Notes: a model not told the origin generated them from the letters alone. 64,000 nucleotides of DNA from Actinomycetes bacterium (GCA_024280015.1 JAJRQY010000138.1:1-64000), one strand, 5' to 3'; numbered from the stretch's first letter, positions 33,223 through 41,868 are shown. A program made the numbers and translations.

Positions 33223-33317
33223 ACCGATATTCTAGTGGATTCGTTCAGTTCAGTCTACTTTTTGTCTACACAGGTTGTTCGTTCAATCGACCCGAGTGAG
33301 ACTGCTAGGTTGCAGTC

Positions 33318-33647
33318 ATGGCGAATCCCAAGAAGGTCACCTCTGCCCAGTACGAAACGTTGGCCGAATCCGTACAGAACGAGTTTGCCGACATCGAGTC
33401 CGGCTCTCTGTTTGGCATGCCCTGCCTCAAAGCGAGGGGCAAGGCGGTTATCGGTTCTTTTGATGGTGGGGCTGTCTTCAAGCTGGAGGGTGATGCCCAC
33501 GGCGAGGCGCTGGCGCTAGCAGGCTCGGTCTTGTTCGATCCCTCAGGCAAGGGACGTCCGATGAAGGCCTGGGTCGTGGTGACCAGCGACCATGAGGAAA
33601 AGTGGGTGGACTTCGCTAGTGAGGCGATTTCGGCCATGAATTCCTGA
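33318..33647 (+). CDS. TfoX N-terminal-like small protein
   Basis: A 109-residue protein similar to the TfoX/Sxy N-terminal domain (or YjbR-like fold): SGSLFGMPCLKARGKAVIGSFDGGAVFKLEG and RPMKAWVVVTSDHEEKWVDF. No DNA-binding motif is visible. Members are widespread in actinobacteria and poorly characterised. It is divergent from the antitoxin gene (95 nt). Function unknown. Confidence 0.65.
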   Translation: MANPKKVTSAQYETLAESVQNEFADIESGSLFGMPCLKARGKAVIGSFDGGAVFKLEGDAHGEALALAGSVLFDPSGKGRPMKAWVVVTSDHEEKWVDFASEAISAMNS

Positions 33648-33701
33648 CCTAGGTCCGACCGACTTCTCCCAGGTGCGCTCTGGATGTACCGTGTCCGGGG
33701 C

Positions 33702-34034
33702 ATGGCAGAAGTTCCGTTCCACCCAACAGCCATCCATCGGATAGTCGCGCTTGGTCTGGCAACTCTGTTGCTCGGCATTGCCGGCAGCTGTAGCTCCGGC
33801 AGCGCTACAGAGGACGCCAAGCGAGAAATCACCAGCTGCATGCAAGGCAACGGTGGTGTCGTTGTGAAGAAGATGGAAACGCGAATTGACGACGGAGTAC
33901 TTCACGTCGACTCGATCTCCTACAACGGACGAGGATCCGACTCTTTTGATGCGGTCTTTCTGCAGTGCTTCAGAAGCGCGGCCGAGAAGCTCGGACTGGA
34001 GGTCGGCTCCACCATCAAACCGTTACGACCCTGA
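33702..34034 (+). CDS. Putative exported lipoprotein, unknown function
   Basis: About 110 residues from ATG 33702 (MAEVPFHP). A hydrophobic segment (IVALGLATLLLGIAGSCSSGS) ends in an imperfect lipobox (I-A-G-S-C), so a lipid anchor is possible. The mature part contains two further cysteines (ITSCMQG and FLQCFRS) that could pair, and no recognisable domain. ATG 33684 is an alternative start. It lies 54 nt after the TfoX-like gene. Confidence 0.5.
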   Translation: MAEVPFHPTAIHRIVALGLATLLLGIAGSCSSGSATEDAKREITSCMQGNGGVVVKKMETRIDDGVLHVDSISYNGRGSDSFDAVFLQCFRSAAEKLGLEVGSTIKPLRP

Positions 34035-34074
34035 CCGTTTCTGGAAAGCCGATTCTTCTGCGGCCACTTCGATG

Positions 34075-34923
34075 TCAGCCATGGCTGGTGGCATAGAGCC
34101 CGGGAGTGACCGACGTGTATCGCTTGAAGTGACGAGTGAAGTGGGCCTGATCACAAAAGCCGGTAACGGCAGCAACCTCCGCCACCGGCCGACCAGCCAA
34201 CAACATGGGCCTGGCCGACTCAATCCGACGGCCAACGACGTAGGCATGGGGGCTGACACCAAAGGTGGCTGAAAAACTGCGAATGAGATGCGCCTTGGAG
34301 CGCTCCAGAACAGAGGCGGCCTCAGACAGACTCACTGCATGAACCACATTTTCGTCCAAAAGTTGGCGTAGTTGCAAGGCAACGCCACGTTCGGGCTCCC
34401 GTTCTTGCTCATTCACCCGACGGAGATGACAACTCAGGCGGTCTTGGATCAGGGCTAGCCGCCACTCACCATCCAACTTGTCCTCACCGTTCAGCATGGA
34501 GTCGTGAAGCCCAACCAAGGTCCGGCGTAGGTCTGCATCGAAGATGTTGGTATTGTCAACGGCGGCCCCAACCATGTCCAGATCTAGAAACGATTCATCC
34601 AGATACAGGACCCGTTTCTTGAATCCTGGGGCCCCGGGTGCCCGTCTGCCGTTGTGAATCACTCCCGGCGGGAGGATGGCGACAGCTTCCCCAAGCGCAC
34701 CACATTGCCGACTGTCCAAGTCATAGCGGATCGCACCCTGATCGACGATCAATACCGTCCAGGTGTCGTGGCAGTGGGCCGGGTAGGAGTAGTCAGATAG
34801 TTGGGCATGAAAAACTTCGGCGATGCCTTCGACCTTGGGTCGCCAGGCCTGCACATGACAATTATCTGGTAGCCGATCCTCCACATCATCAACGTACAAG
34901 ACGCTCGTGTCGATCCGTGTCAC
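34075..34923 (-). CDS. AraC-family transcriptional regulator
   Basis: A 282-residue regulator with an N-terminal cupin-like sensing domain (YSYPAHCHDTWTVLIVDQGAIRYDLD, then VAILPPGVIHNGRR) and a C-terminal double helix-turn-helix (SLSEAASVLERSKAHLIRSF, then VSPHAYVVGRRIESARPML, then VAAVTGFCDQAHFTRHFKRYTSVTPG). The nearest gene in its direction of control is DUF2000 at 35011, 87 nt upstream on the same strand; AraC regulators next to DUF2000 proteins are a recurring pair as I recall, though the reason is not known. Confidence 0.88.
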   Translation of the reverse strand: MTRIDTSVLYVDDVEDRLPDNCHVQAWRPKVEGIAEVFHAQLSDYSYPAHCHDTWTVLIVDQGAIRYDLDSRQCGALGEAVAILPPGVIHNGRRAPGAPGFKKRVLYLDESFLDLDMVGAAVDNTNIFDADLRRTLVGLHDSMLNGEDKLDGEWRLALIQDRLSCHLRRVNEQEREPERGVALQLRQLLDENVVHAVSLSEAASVLERSKAHLIRSFSATFGVSPHAYVVGRRIESARPMLLAGRPVAEVAAVTGFCDQAHFTRHFKRYTSVTPGLYATSHG

Positions 34924-35010
34924 GGTTGAACAATGGAAACTGCTTCACCCGTCAATGTCGACAGCACTGTTGGTCACGAACTCTGATTGGCCGGTGCGAT
35001 CCGACTGAGA

Positions 35011-35415
35011 CTAGGGATGAAGTTTGAGCTTGTCGAAGACCTTGTCCACCTGCTTGGCTTCTCCTGCTACGGCAAAGCCAGCCAGCACCAGATCCGTTGT
35101 TGCCACCGCAAGCACGGCGGCCCGGTTGTCGTCATCGTTCATGGTCGAGAACATGTCATCGGTGTAGACGCTGACCAACGCTTCACGCCCGAGGCCCCGA
35201 TCAAACGCTCGCCGCAGGGCGACAGCATCCCCGACGAAGACGCGCAGCGGGAGGCCAAGAATCGGCGGGTACTCCTGACCTGAGGCGTCAATGTAGGACT
35301 CTCCAAGCACGTGTGGTTCGGCCGAGGCAAAACCACTGGTGACAAAGCCAGTGACGTTCAGCTTCTGCCAGATGGCAAGGTCGTCTCGGACAGCTACCGC
35401 TAGTTTCCATGTCAT
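35011..35415 (-). CDS. DUF2000 family protein
   Basis: A 134-residue protein matching the DUF2000 family (peptidyl-tRNA hydrolase II-like fold): MTWKLAVAVRDDLAIWQKLNVTGFVTSG, then EPHVLGESYIDASGQEYPPILGLPLRVF, then RALVSVYTDDMF-like region. The fold is known from structures but no activity is established. It precedes the AraC regulator on the same strand and is probably its partner or target. Confidence 0.75.
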   Translation of the reverse strand: MTWKLAVAVRDDLAIWQKLNVTGFVTSGFASAEPHVLGESYIDASGQEYPPILGLPLRVFVGDAVALRRAFDRGLGREALVSVYTDDMFSTMNDDDNRAAVLAVATTDLVLAGFAVAGEAKQVDKVFDKLKLHP

Positions 35416-35505
35416 GACTGGACTTCACCACAAGAAGGACACCTTGTCTTGTACAAAAATGATGCCTGTCGCTGAGGTGCTTCACCACGACATGCGAGGT
35501 TTCTG

Positions 35506-36270
35506 ATGTCAGCCGGTCTTGATGGCAATCCGGATCCAATCACTACCGCCGAACGGACTGGCGTCATCGACAAGGTGGTGGCCCTGATTCAGTCTGAGAA
35601 AAGACCAGACGAGCCTCTTCTCGTCGCAATTGATGGGATTGATGGATCTGGCAAGACGACTTTCGCTAACGAGGTGGCGGGAGTCCTTGCTGTGACGTCT
35701 GGGCTGAGTGTCATCCGGGCCACAATCGATTCGTTCCACAATCCTCGTGAGATTCGTTGGCAGCGTGGCCGAAGCTCGCCCGTTGGCTTCTACCTGGATT
35801 CACACAATCTGGATTCGCTGCGAACCGAGCTGCTGGACCCATTCACCGCTGGGACTGGTTCGTCCTACCGCACGGCCGTCTTCGACGAGCCGACAGATGC
35901 ACCAATCGAATCGCAGCCCCTGATCGTGGCCAGCACTGACGTGCTCATCATCGATGGCATCTTCCTGCAACGCCCCGAACTCGCTGACTATTGGGATCTC
36001 ACCTTGTTCCTCGATGGCCAAGACCGCGTGGGCCTGCAACGCCTCGGCCTTGTTCTGGACAACCTGCCGGATGATTCAGAACATGCTGTCTTTCACACGA
36101 TGGAATGGGCCGAGCGCTTCGAACGCTACCAATCGGGGATGCGCTACTACCTTGATCTTGTGAGCCCAGCTGATCGCGCCGGCATCCTGATTGACAACAA
36201 TGACCTCGCTCACCCATTCCTTCAGGCTGACTCGCGGCCATCCAGTCCCCGAGCCATTCTGGGTGAATGA
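35506..36270 (+). CDS. Uridine kinase-like P-loop kinase
   Basis: A 254-residue nucleoside-kinase-fold protein. Walker A is IDGIDGSGKTTFANEV, with an Asp-containing catalytic stretch ATIDSFHNPREIRWQRGR, and a lid and base-binding region further on (LIIDGIFLQRPELADYWDLTLFLDG). Uridine kinases phosphorylate uridine or cytidine for salvage; this group is divergent and may use another small molecule. It is followed by a membrane protein gene after 7 nt. Confidence 0.82.
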   Translation: MSAGLDGNPDPITTAERTGVIDKVVALIQSEKRPDEPLLVAIDGIDGSGKTTFANEVAGVLAVTSGLSVIRATIDSFHNPREIRWQRGRSSPVGFYLDSHNLDSLRTELLDPFTAGTGSSYRTAVFDEPTDAPIESQPLIVASTDVLIIDGIFLQRPELADYWDLTLFLDGQDRVGLQRLGLVLDNLPDDSEHAVFHTMEWAERFERYQSGMRYYLDLVSPADRAGILIDNNDLAHPFLQADSRPSSPRAILGE

Positions 36271-36277
36271 CTCGGTC

Positions 36278-37741
36278 ATGGACCTTGTTGGTATACGTTT
36301 CTGCGCAATGGCTCCGGACCGAAACCAATCAACTCTGGGTAACCCATTCTTTCTGGGATCATTGGCCTTACTCATCGTCAACGACCAATTCCTGAAGTCC
36401 CAGTATGGCAACACCATCACGGGCAAGCTCAGTGACTTCGCTGGACTCTTCGTGGTCAGCTTCCTTGCTGTGAGCTTGGCCAGAAAGCATCAGCGCAGCG
36501 AGCGTCTGGCTCTGATCCCCATTGCCATCATCTTCAGCCTGGCCAAGACAATTCCAGCCATCACCGACACCATTGTTGGCGGACTCGACCTCGTCCTCCC
36601 CTGGTCCAACAGTATTGTTACCGACCCGAGTGACCTGATCGCTCTCACCTTGCTTCTGGTCGTCCCAGCCAGCCTTCGTTTCAAACCGGTCCCACTTCGT
36701 CTTTGGGCCAAGAATGCCCTCTTTCTGACCACGGTTCTCGCCTGCACAGCCACCAGCCAGCTCCATCCCGATCCCGTCAGCCTCGGAGTTACCGAAAATG
36801 GACAGGTTGTTTCCGTTCGAGATAGCAATCTGTTCGACTTCTCAGAGAGCCCCACCTTGCCAGACGTCGAAGCGAGGCTGGTTGCGACCTCAGAAACCGT
36901 GACGGTCTCGAAGGAAGCATTTGCAAGCCGGGAACCGAAGGACAGCGACTGCTCTGGCAACGAGCCCAAACACTGTTTCCAGATCAGCTCATCAGGGACC
37001 ATTCAAGAGACACTTGACGGGGGCGACAACTGGTCCACGATCTGGAAGATCACCCCCGATTCCTACGCAACCCTTGTGGGGGCACGAAACGAAGCCCCCA
37101 ACTTCATCAACCCACTTGCGCCACGTGACCTTGAGGTCACCGACGACGATGACCTGATCGTTGTAGTCGGCGACTCAACCCTGGTGACCAGATCTGCTGA
37201 AGGAGTTTGGACTAACCCTGACAGCACATTCCGGCCGTTGACCCTTCCCTTCGTGATCCATCTCTTCCTAGCCAGCATCGTTATCTACGTCGCCATTGCT
37301 CTCGGTCTGGAGATGTTCAAACCAAGAATCCTATGGCTATGGATTCCCGTGGTGGCGGCTGCGGTGGTCTCTCTTGGATTTGGCGTCGCGGTGGCTGACC
37401 CGGGTCTGCCAATGTTTGAATTGCTAGCAATGTTGCTGGCTGGGCTCTGCGGATTCTTCGCGGTACTGGCGATTCGACACCCCAAGGTTGGCGCCGGTCC
37501 CGCCCTGGCCTGGGCGCTCATTGCTCCACCTCTGTTGGCCCTGCTCGCAGCAGTCCCTGCTCTTGTTTGGAAGGCAGCCAACCTCGGCACCTTTGAAACA
37601 ACGGCAGCCCTAAGCGCCCTCGCTACCCTCGCCGTGGCCGCGGCCGCCTACCTCGTTACCAGCCGGATACCCCGCACAGTCACCCCCCAACAAAGCCCCT
37701 TGCTCCCCCCGGTGTTTGTTCCTCCGCCGACAGGGGGTTGA
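36278..37741 (+). CDS. Polytopic membrane protein of unknown function
   Basis: About 487 residues from ATG 36278 (ATG 36308 is also possible). The N-terminal quarter has hydrophobic helices and the motif YGNTITGKLSDFAGLFVVSFLA, which I associate with an uncharacterised family having N-D-x-x-L-K and G-K-L-S-D-F. A soluble extracytoplasmic middle part (about 190-330) contains two cysteines (DCSGNEPKHC) and a sequence like a sensor domain (DNWSTIW). The C-terminal third has about five helices and ends in Pro-rich PPVFVPPPTGG. It follows the kinase gene and may be its partner. No function assigned. Confidence 0.6.
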   Translation: MDLVGIRFCAMAPDRNQSTLGNPFFLGSLALLIVNDQFLKSQYGNTITGKLSDFAGLFVVSFLAVSLARKHQRSERLALIPIAIIFSLAKTIPAITDTIVGGLDLVLPWSNSIVTDPSDLIALTLLLVVPASLRFKPVPLRLWAKNALFLTTVLACTATSQLHPDPVSLGVTENGQVVSVRDSNLFDFSESPTLPDVEARLVATSETVTVSKEAFASREPKDSDCSGNEPKHCFQISSSGTIQETLDGGDNWSTIWKITPDSYATLVGARNEAPNFINPLAPRDLEVTDDDDLIVVVGDSTLVTRSAEGVWTNPDSTFRPLTLPFVIHLFLASIVIYVAIALGLEMFKPRILWLWIPVVAAAVVSLGFGVAVADPGLPMFELLAMLLAGLCGFFAVLAIRHPKVGAGPALAWALIAPPLLALLAAVPALVWKAANLGTFETTAALSALATLAVAAAAYLVTSRIPRTVTPQQSPLLPPVFVPPPTGG

Positions 37742-37744
37742 CGC

Positions 37745-38035
37745 CTAGCGGGTAAAGATCGAAGTCAGCAGTTCGTCGATGTCGAGGGGGAGGCCCTCTC
37801 CCAAACGTCCGAGAGTGGCACCAAGTTCGACCTCTCCTCGTTCGATGGCCTCGATCTCTTCTACCGAGACACTGATCTCCTGAGAATAGTGAGCCACATC
37901 GAAGCCCGCATCGCTGCGAGCAGTCATCGAGACCACTGCTGCCACTGGGTGGGTGACGCCCGAGTCATAGAGACGATCAACTTCCTGCTTGAACATCTTG
38001 ATTCGTAGTTGACCACTTGGCTCGACCGGTGTCAT
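37745..38035 (-). CDS. Hypothetical protein
   Basis: A 96-residue reading frame between convergent genes: MTPVEPSGQLRIKMFKQEVDRLYD, then THPVAAVVSMTARSDAGFDVAHYSQEISVSVEEIEAIERGEV and a C-terminal IDELLTSIF. The Glu-rich helical middle looks like an XRE-type helix-turn-helix remnant (SVEEIEAIERGEVE), but is too weak to call. Function unknown. Confidence 0.45.
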   Translation of the reverse strand: MTPVEPSGQLRIKMFKQEVDRLYDSGVTHPVAAVVSMTARSDAGFDVAHYSQEISVSVEEIEAIERGEVELGATLGRLGEGLPLDIDELLTSIFTR

Positions 38036-38065
38036 TGCTTCAGTCTAGAACCAGAAAGGCGCAAC

Positions 38066-38629
38066 TCAGATCGTGACCCATCCCTCCGGGGGCTTTCCCT
38101 TGCCAGGATGCAACTCGCCGCAACTTCCGCAAGTTCGGGCCGCTGGGTCTTCGTGAAACTGGTCATAAATCACCGGTAGTGCTTCGACAATATTGCTGGA
38201 TGGTCCCAAGGCAATCTCGACACGGTGCACTCGGTCTCCGCACTTGAAGCAATACCACTCAAATCCCTCCTTCATGCCTGCCATTCGGGGCGATTCAACC
38301 ACAATCCCGATGGAATCTTCTTGAGGTCGTTGTGGGGCGTGAATGGTGTGAGCCGGCAAGAAGAAGACCTCGCCTTCTCGGATCGGAACATCGTAGATCA
38401 CGCCATTGTCAGCGATCTTGAGGACCATGTCGCCCTTGACCTGGTAAAACCATTCTTCCACTGGGTCATCATGAAAGTCGACCCGGGTGTTTGGGCCACC
38501 AACGACCATCACAATCATGCCCGAGTCTTCGTGGAGCAACTTATTGTTCACCGGTGGCTTCAGCTGGTCTCGGTTAGCTTCAACCCATCCTTGGAAATCG
38601 AACGCCTTGAGAGTCGGATGAGTGTTCAT
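38066..38629 (-). CDS. nbaC: 3-hydroxyanthranilate 3,4-dioxygenase
   Basis: A 187-residue cupin dioxygenase. The Fe site shows His and Glu in TRVDFHDDPVEEWFYQVKG and His in LPAHTIHAPQRP. The C-terminal CFKCGDRVHRVE and CGSCGELHPG provide the rubredoxin-like Cys pairs found in bacterial HAO enzymes. It opens 3-hydroxyanthranilate, from tryptophan (kynurenine) or 2-nitrobenzoate catabolism, to a semialdehyde that closes to quinolinate. No kynurenine pathway neighbour is visible, so its source of substrate is open. Confidence 0.9.
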   Translation of the reverse strand: MNTHPTLKAFDFQGWVEANRDQLKPPVNNKLLHEDSGMIVMVVGGPNTRVDFHDDPVEEWFYQVKGDMVLKIADNGVIYDVPIREGEVFFLPAHTIHAPQRPQEDSIGIVVESPRMAGMKEGFEWYCFKCGDRVHRVEIALGPSSNIVEALPVIYDQFHEDPAARTCGSCGELHPGKGKPPEGWVTI

Positions 38630-38765
38630 GGTTTGCCTTTCGGGAGTACTTACTGGCTTGGTCTACCACGGTTCATCTCTGTCCGCATTCTGGCTGCAGG
38701 CTCACATCCGGTCGAACTCCGGCCACTGGTCAGCCCTTTGGAGCAGTTCTGTTGAGTGACTACCG

Positions 38766-39257
38766 CTATCTGACTACCGCTCTGCCTTGGCGAAGATCAC
38801 ACACCGACGTGAGACTCTTCTCCGCGAAACCGTGCCGTTGGTAGAACCGCTGTGCATCAACATTATCGACATAAGCGGTCACGACGGCTTGCACACAGCC
38901 ATGATCACGTCCCCACGCAAAGAAGCGTTCAGTCAGCATCTGGCCAATTCCTGTGCTTCTGACATCGGGTTTGACCCAGATGCTTTGCAAGGTGGCGAAC
39001 CGTACGTCAAGACGGGTCGGAGTCGGCTCGCTTACCAGCCCAACCAGATGACCAAGAACCGTCTCATCGTCCCGAGCAACAAGGAGCAGGCAGTCTGGAT
39101 CCTCCACCATTGGCTGGTAATAGTCGAGACCTTCGCGGCTTGGCCAGGTCGGGTCGGAGTATTCATCGCGCTGCCCGGCGTCTTCCTCGAATAGGCCCGC
39201 CACCGACCCAATGAACGCTTCCAGGTCAATCGATCTGGCCACCTCTACCTTGATCAT
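38766..39257 (-). CDS. GNAT-family N-acetyltransferase
   Basis: A 163-residue GNAT fold with the acetyl-CoA-binding segment SIWVKPDVRSTGIGQMLTERFFAWGRD (motif A, R-x-x-G-x-G), the preceding beta-strand VLGHLVGLV and the C-terminal DNVDAQRFYQRHGFAEKS (motif B-type N-x-x-A-x-x-x-Y-x-x-x-G-F). The substrate is not known; it could be a small amine, an antibiotic or a protein N-terminus. It is 136 nt upstream of the HAO gene on the same strand. Confidence 0.88.
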   Translation of the reverse strand: MIKVEVARSIDLEAFIGSVAGLFEEDAGQRDEYSDPTWPSREGLDYYQPMVEDPDCLLLVARDDETVLGHLVGLVSEPTPTRLDVRFATLQSIWVKPDVRSTGIGQMLTERFFAWGRDHGCVQAVVTAYVDNVDAQRFYQRHGFAEKSLTSVCDLRQGRAVVR

Positions 39258-39313
39258 GAAACCAACCTAGTTGTCGACCGCTTCGCTGTCTTGCGGTTTC
39301 ATGCCTGACAGAT

Positions 39314-39694
39314 TCACTTCTTGGCGTCGAGCAGTTTCACATCGTATTGACCAAGCTGGCGGTCAGCCGTGACCAGAACAAGAGACTCGAGCAAGGCTTG
39401 AGCAACGAGCATCCGATCGAACGGATCACGATGATGGAGCGGCAATCGAGGAGCCATCACGGCATGCTCTGGCTTGATTTCTAGACCGACAAAGCCCGAG
39501 GCGCCCAGAGCCTGAACCAGGTCGTCGGGGTAGGAAATCTTGCCGAGTGCCTTCTTGATTCCCAGTTCCCATGGTGTGACCGAGGAAAAGAACACCTCAT
39601 CGGCCGAACCGATGGACATTCTGGTTTCTGAGCCAAGCGATGGGTGTGCAGCCAACCACCAAAGGGCGATGTGGCTGTCGAGCAAGAGTCTCAA
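39314..39694 (-). CDS. PIN-domain toxin, VapC-like
   Basis: A 126-residue PIN nuclease. Acidic active-site residues are visible as LLLDSHIALWW (Asp), SVTPWELGIKKALG (Glu) and HHRDPFDRMLVAQALLESLVLVTAD (Asp-x4-Asp). PIN toxins cut RNA, often tRNA or rRNA, when the antitoxin is lost. It overlaps the antitoxin gene by 4 nt. Confidence 0.9.
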   Translation of the reverse strand: MRLLLDSHIALWWLAAHPSLGSETRMSIGSADEVFFSSVTPWELGIKKALGKISYPDDLVQALGASGFVGLEIKPEHAVMAPRLPLHHRDPFDRMLVAQALLESLVLVTADRQLGQYDVKLLDAKK

Positions 39695-39963
39695 AGCTCT
39701 CCCTCCGATGACTCCGGTGACTCTTCTGACTCTTTGAACAACGCATTGACGTCATCGTCGGAGGCAACAATGTCATCGTCCAGCGTCACCAAACCCGCCC
39801 AGGTGCCTGGTACTCGTTCAGCCTTCTTTGGAGGCCAGGGAATCAGTTTTGCTACTGGCTGGCCATTGCGCGCCACAATCACGTCACCGCCAGCTTCGAC
39901 TTCTCGGATCAGCTCCGAGAGTCGACTCTTTGCTTCATGTGTGTTCACCAGATGGGTGCTCAT
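39691..39963 (-). CDS. Phd/YefM-type antitoxin
   Basis: A 90-residue antitoxin. The DNA-binding N-terminus is VNTHEAKSRLSELIREVEAGGDVIVARNGQPVAKLIP, matching the Phd/YefM family. The C-terminus is acidic (DDDIVASDDDVNALF, SEESPESSEGEL), as expected for toxin binding. It sits upstream of the PIN toxin in one operon. An AT-rich 10-bp inverted repeat lies a few bases before its start and is the probable autoregulatory operator. Confidence 0.87.
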   Translation of the reverse strand: MSTHLVNTHEAKSRLSELIREVEAGGDVIVARNGQPVAKLIPWPPKKAERVPGTWAGLVTLDDDIVASDDDVNALFKESEESPESSEGEL

Positions 39964-39969
39964 GAAAGT

Positions 39970-39993
39970 AGTTTAGCTAGGTTTAGCTAAACT
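39970..39993. promoter_or_regulatory. Palindromic operator of the Phd/PIN toxin-antitoxin operon
   Basis: AGTTTAGCTA (39970-39979) and TAGCTAAACT (39984-39993) form a perfect 10-bp inverted repeat with a 4-nt spacer, 6 nt from the antitoxin start codon. GTTTAGCTA also repeats directly. Phd antitoxins bind such palindromes cooperatively. Confidence 0.8.
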
Positions 39994-40198
39994 GACAAAG
40001 AAAGACGAGAGCACAACGGGCATCTTGAACTTGTGCGGAGACGGCACGGCTAGTTGGTTCCCGCGATTGGCTGAATCTTGATGACCTATGTCATTGCTGC
40101 CGCTTGTGCTGTTTGCCCGAGCTGATGAGACTGTCCAGAAGACTCACAGCACAAGACATGCAAGCAGCCACGAAGCCAGCCAACGGAGGACCCGTCCA

Positions 40199-40612
40199 AT
40201 GACCGCCGCAACCAGCACGACCACCCTCGTCACCGATACCCCACCAGCGAAGTCGGAGGCCGCGCTGGCCCACTTTGCTGGGCTACTCGCACTAGAGACC
40301 GACTGTTGGGATGTCCATGAGTCGTTGGCGGCCGGTCCAGTCGACTTCACCTTGTTGGATGTTCGGGGCAAGGGCGGCTTTGATGCAGGCCATGTGTCGG
40401 GGGCTACACACTTCCCCCATCTGGACATGAACGAAGAGAGCCTGGCCAGCTATCCAGACACCACCGTCTTTGTCGTGTATTGCGCGGGCCCTCACTGCAA
40501 TGGGGCCGACAAGGCCGCCGTCCGTCTTTCTCGTCTCGGCCGACCGATCAAGAAGATGATCGGTGGTATCGAGGGCTGGAAGGACGAAGGTTTCGACCTT
40601 GTCAGCTCATAG
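40199..40612 (+). CDS. Rhodanese-like protein
   Basis: A 137-residue rhodanese (start at 40199 after GGAGGA). The fold features are FTLLDVRGKGGFDAGHVSGATHFPHLDM, then FVVYCAGPHCNGADKAAVRLSRLG and the closing MIGGIEGWKDEGFDL. The active loop has two cysteines (C-A-G-P-H-C-N), the first in the persulfide position. It may carry sulfane sulfur or act as a phosphatase-like sensor; no context narrows the role. The 235-nt gap before it holds the antitoxin operator and no other gene. Confidence 0.88.
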   Translation: MTAATSTTTLVTDTPPAKSEAALAHFAGLLALETDCWDVHESLAAGPVDFTLLDVRGKGGFDAGHVSGATHFPHLDMNEESLASYPDTTVFVVYCAGPHCNGADKAAVRLSRLGRPIKKMIGGIEGWKDEGFDLVSS

Positions 40613-40664
40613 CCCATAGCCCAATGATTGGTTAGCAAACCAATAAACCCTCTAGGCTTCGGGA

Positions 40665-41180
40665 GTGGGCGAAACCAACGAAGCGACGCACGAAGTACTC
40701 GAGGTCGCCGACGCTCTGTTTGAGCGATATCAAGCGGAGTTTGGGCCGAGTCTTGCGGGTTATCGCGGCCACGTTTGCCGGGTCATTGAGCTAGCAGCCA
40801 AACAGGTTCCACTGGATTCATCATCAGCAACACTGTTGGGTATTGCCGCCTTCTTTCATGACGCCGGAATCTGGATGGACGGAACCTTCGACTATCTTCC
40901 GTCGTCCATTGAGCGGGCAACTCACCACCTGCGGGACATTAGCCATGACCAGCCAGCGGACGCCGATCTAGTCCGGGCCATCATTCACGAGCATCATCGT
41001 CAGCGGCGAGCCATTCACGACAACCCCTTGGTCGAAGCCTTCCGACGGGCTGATCTGACCGACGTCTCCCTCGGGATAGTCACTTGTCCGAACACCAGTC
41101 GTGCTGCGTACCGGTCACTCCTCAAGCGCTATCCATCCCACGGCTTTCGCCGCGGGCTCGTTGTCGTCGCGGCGAAATAG
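40665..41180 (+). CDS. HD-domain phosphohydrolase
   Basis: A 171-residue HD-superfamily protein starting at GTG 40665. The metal-binding His and His-Asp are seen in AGYRGHVCRVIEL and GIAAFFHDAGIWMDG, and ADLVRAIIHEHHRQRR plus AFRRADLTDVSLG supply further ligands. HD enzymes hydrolyse nucleotides or phosphate esters; the substrate is not known. Confidence 0.82.
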   Translation: MGETNEATHEVLEVADALFERYQAEFGPSLAGYRGHVCRVIELAAKQVPLDSSSATLLGIAAFFHDAGIWMDGTFDYLPSSIERATHHLRDISHDQPADADLVRAIIHEHHRQRRAIHDNPLVEAFRRADLTDVSLGIVTCPNTSRAAYRSLLKRYPSHGFRRGLVVVAAK

Positions 41181-41224
41181 GCTGCCCGTCACCCCTTGAA
41201 CCCCATGCCAATGATCAAGATCTG

Positions 41225-41770
41225 ATGGGCCGCCCATCTATCGCCAGTGCCCGTCGGGAACAGATTGTTTGGGCCCTCTACACATGCTTGTCCAGATCCG
41301 ACTTTGGCCAGGTAACCATCAAACACATTGCCGAGCAGGCCGAGGTTGCTCCCGGCATCATCCATCACTACTTCACTGACAAGGACGAGATTTATAGTGT
41401 CCTGTCGACCTCAATTCTGACCCAGTACGAATCCTTGCTGGATGAACATCTCGATGACCAGCCACCATCGACTGACCGCTCCATCGTCGTCTTAGATTTC
41501 ATTGTTGACCAGTTCATCCTTGATCGAGAACTCAACCGCGTCTTCTACAACCTGGTGTTGAAGTCTCTGGAGAATCCGGAGGTTCGAACACCATTGCAAG
41601 CTCTCCTGGATCGAGATCGCCTTCACAACGAATTCGAAGAACTGCCGGGTGCCGCAATCATTGCCCAGATCGAAGGTCTCGCCTTGCAGAATCTCATCGA
41701 TCCAGACCGCTTCACCCGTCAAGATTTCCTCACCATCCTGCGCTCATTCCTCCGGGCTGAAAACCGATAG
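41225..41770 (+). CDS. TetR-family transcriptional regulator
   Basis: A 181-residue regulator starting ATG 41225 (MGRPSIASARREQIV). The helix-turn-helix is QVTIKHIAEQAEVAPGIIHHYFTDKDEIYSV; the remaining 130 residues form the ligand domain. A perfect 7-bp inverted repeat with the TetR look lies 1.2 kb away at 42929. Its own promoter region shows no similar palindrome. Confidence 0.87.
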   Translation: MGRPSIASARREQIVWALYTCLSRSDFGQVTIKHIAEQAEVAPGIIHHYFTDKDEIYSVLSTSILTQYESLLDEHLDDQPPSTDRSIVVLDFIVDQFILDRELNRVFYNLVLKSLENPEVRTPLQALLDRDRLHNEFEELPGAAIIAQIEGLALQNLIDPDRFTRQDFLTILRSFLRAENR

Positions 41771-41868
41771 CTCCAACCCATAGATCAGGCCAGCGGAGCC
41801 ATGACTCAGTGCTGATTGCCTGACCTTCGCCCCTGACGGAGGCGACTGGAACCATCCAAGATGATGGC

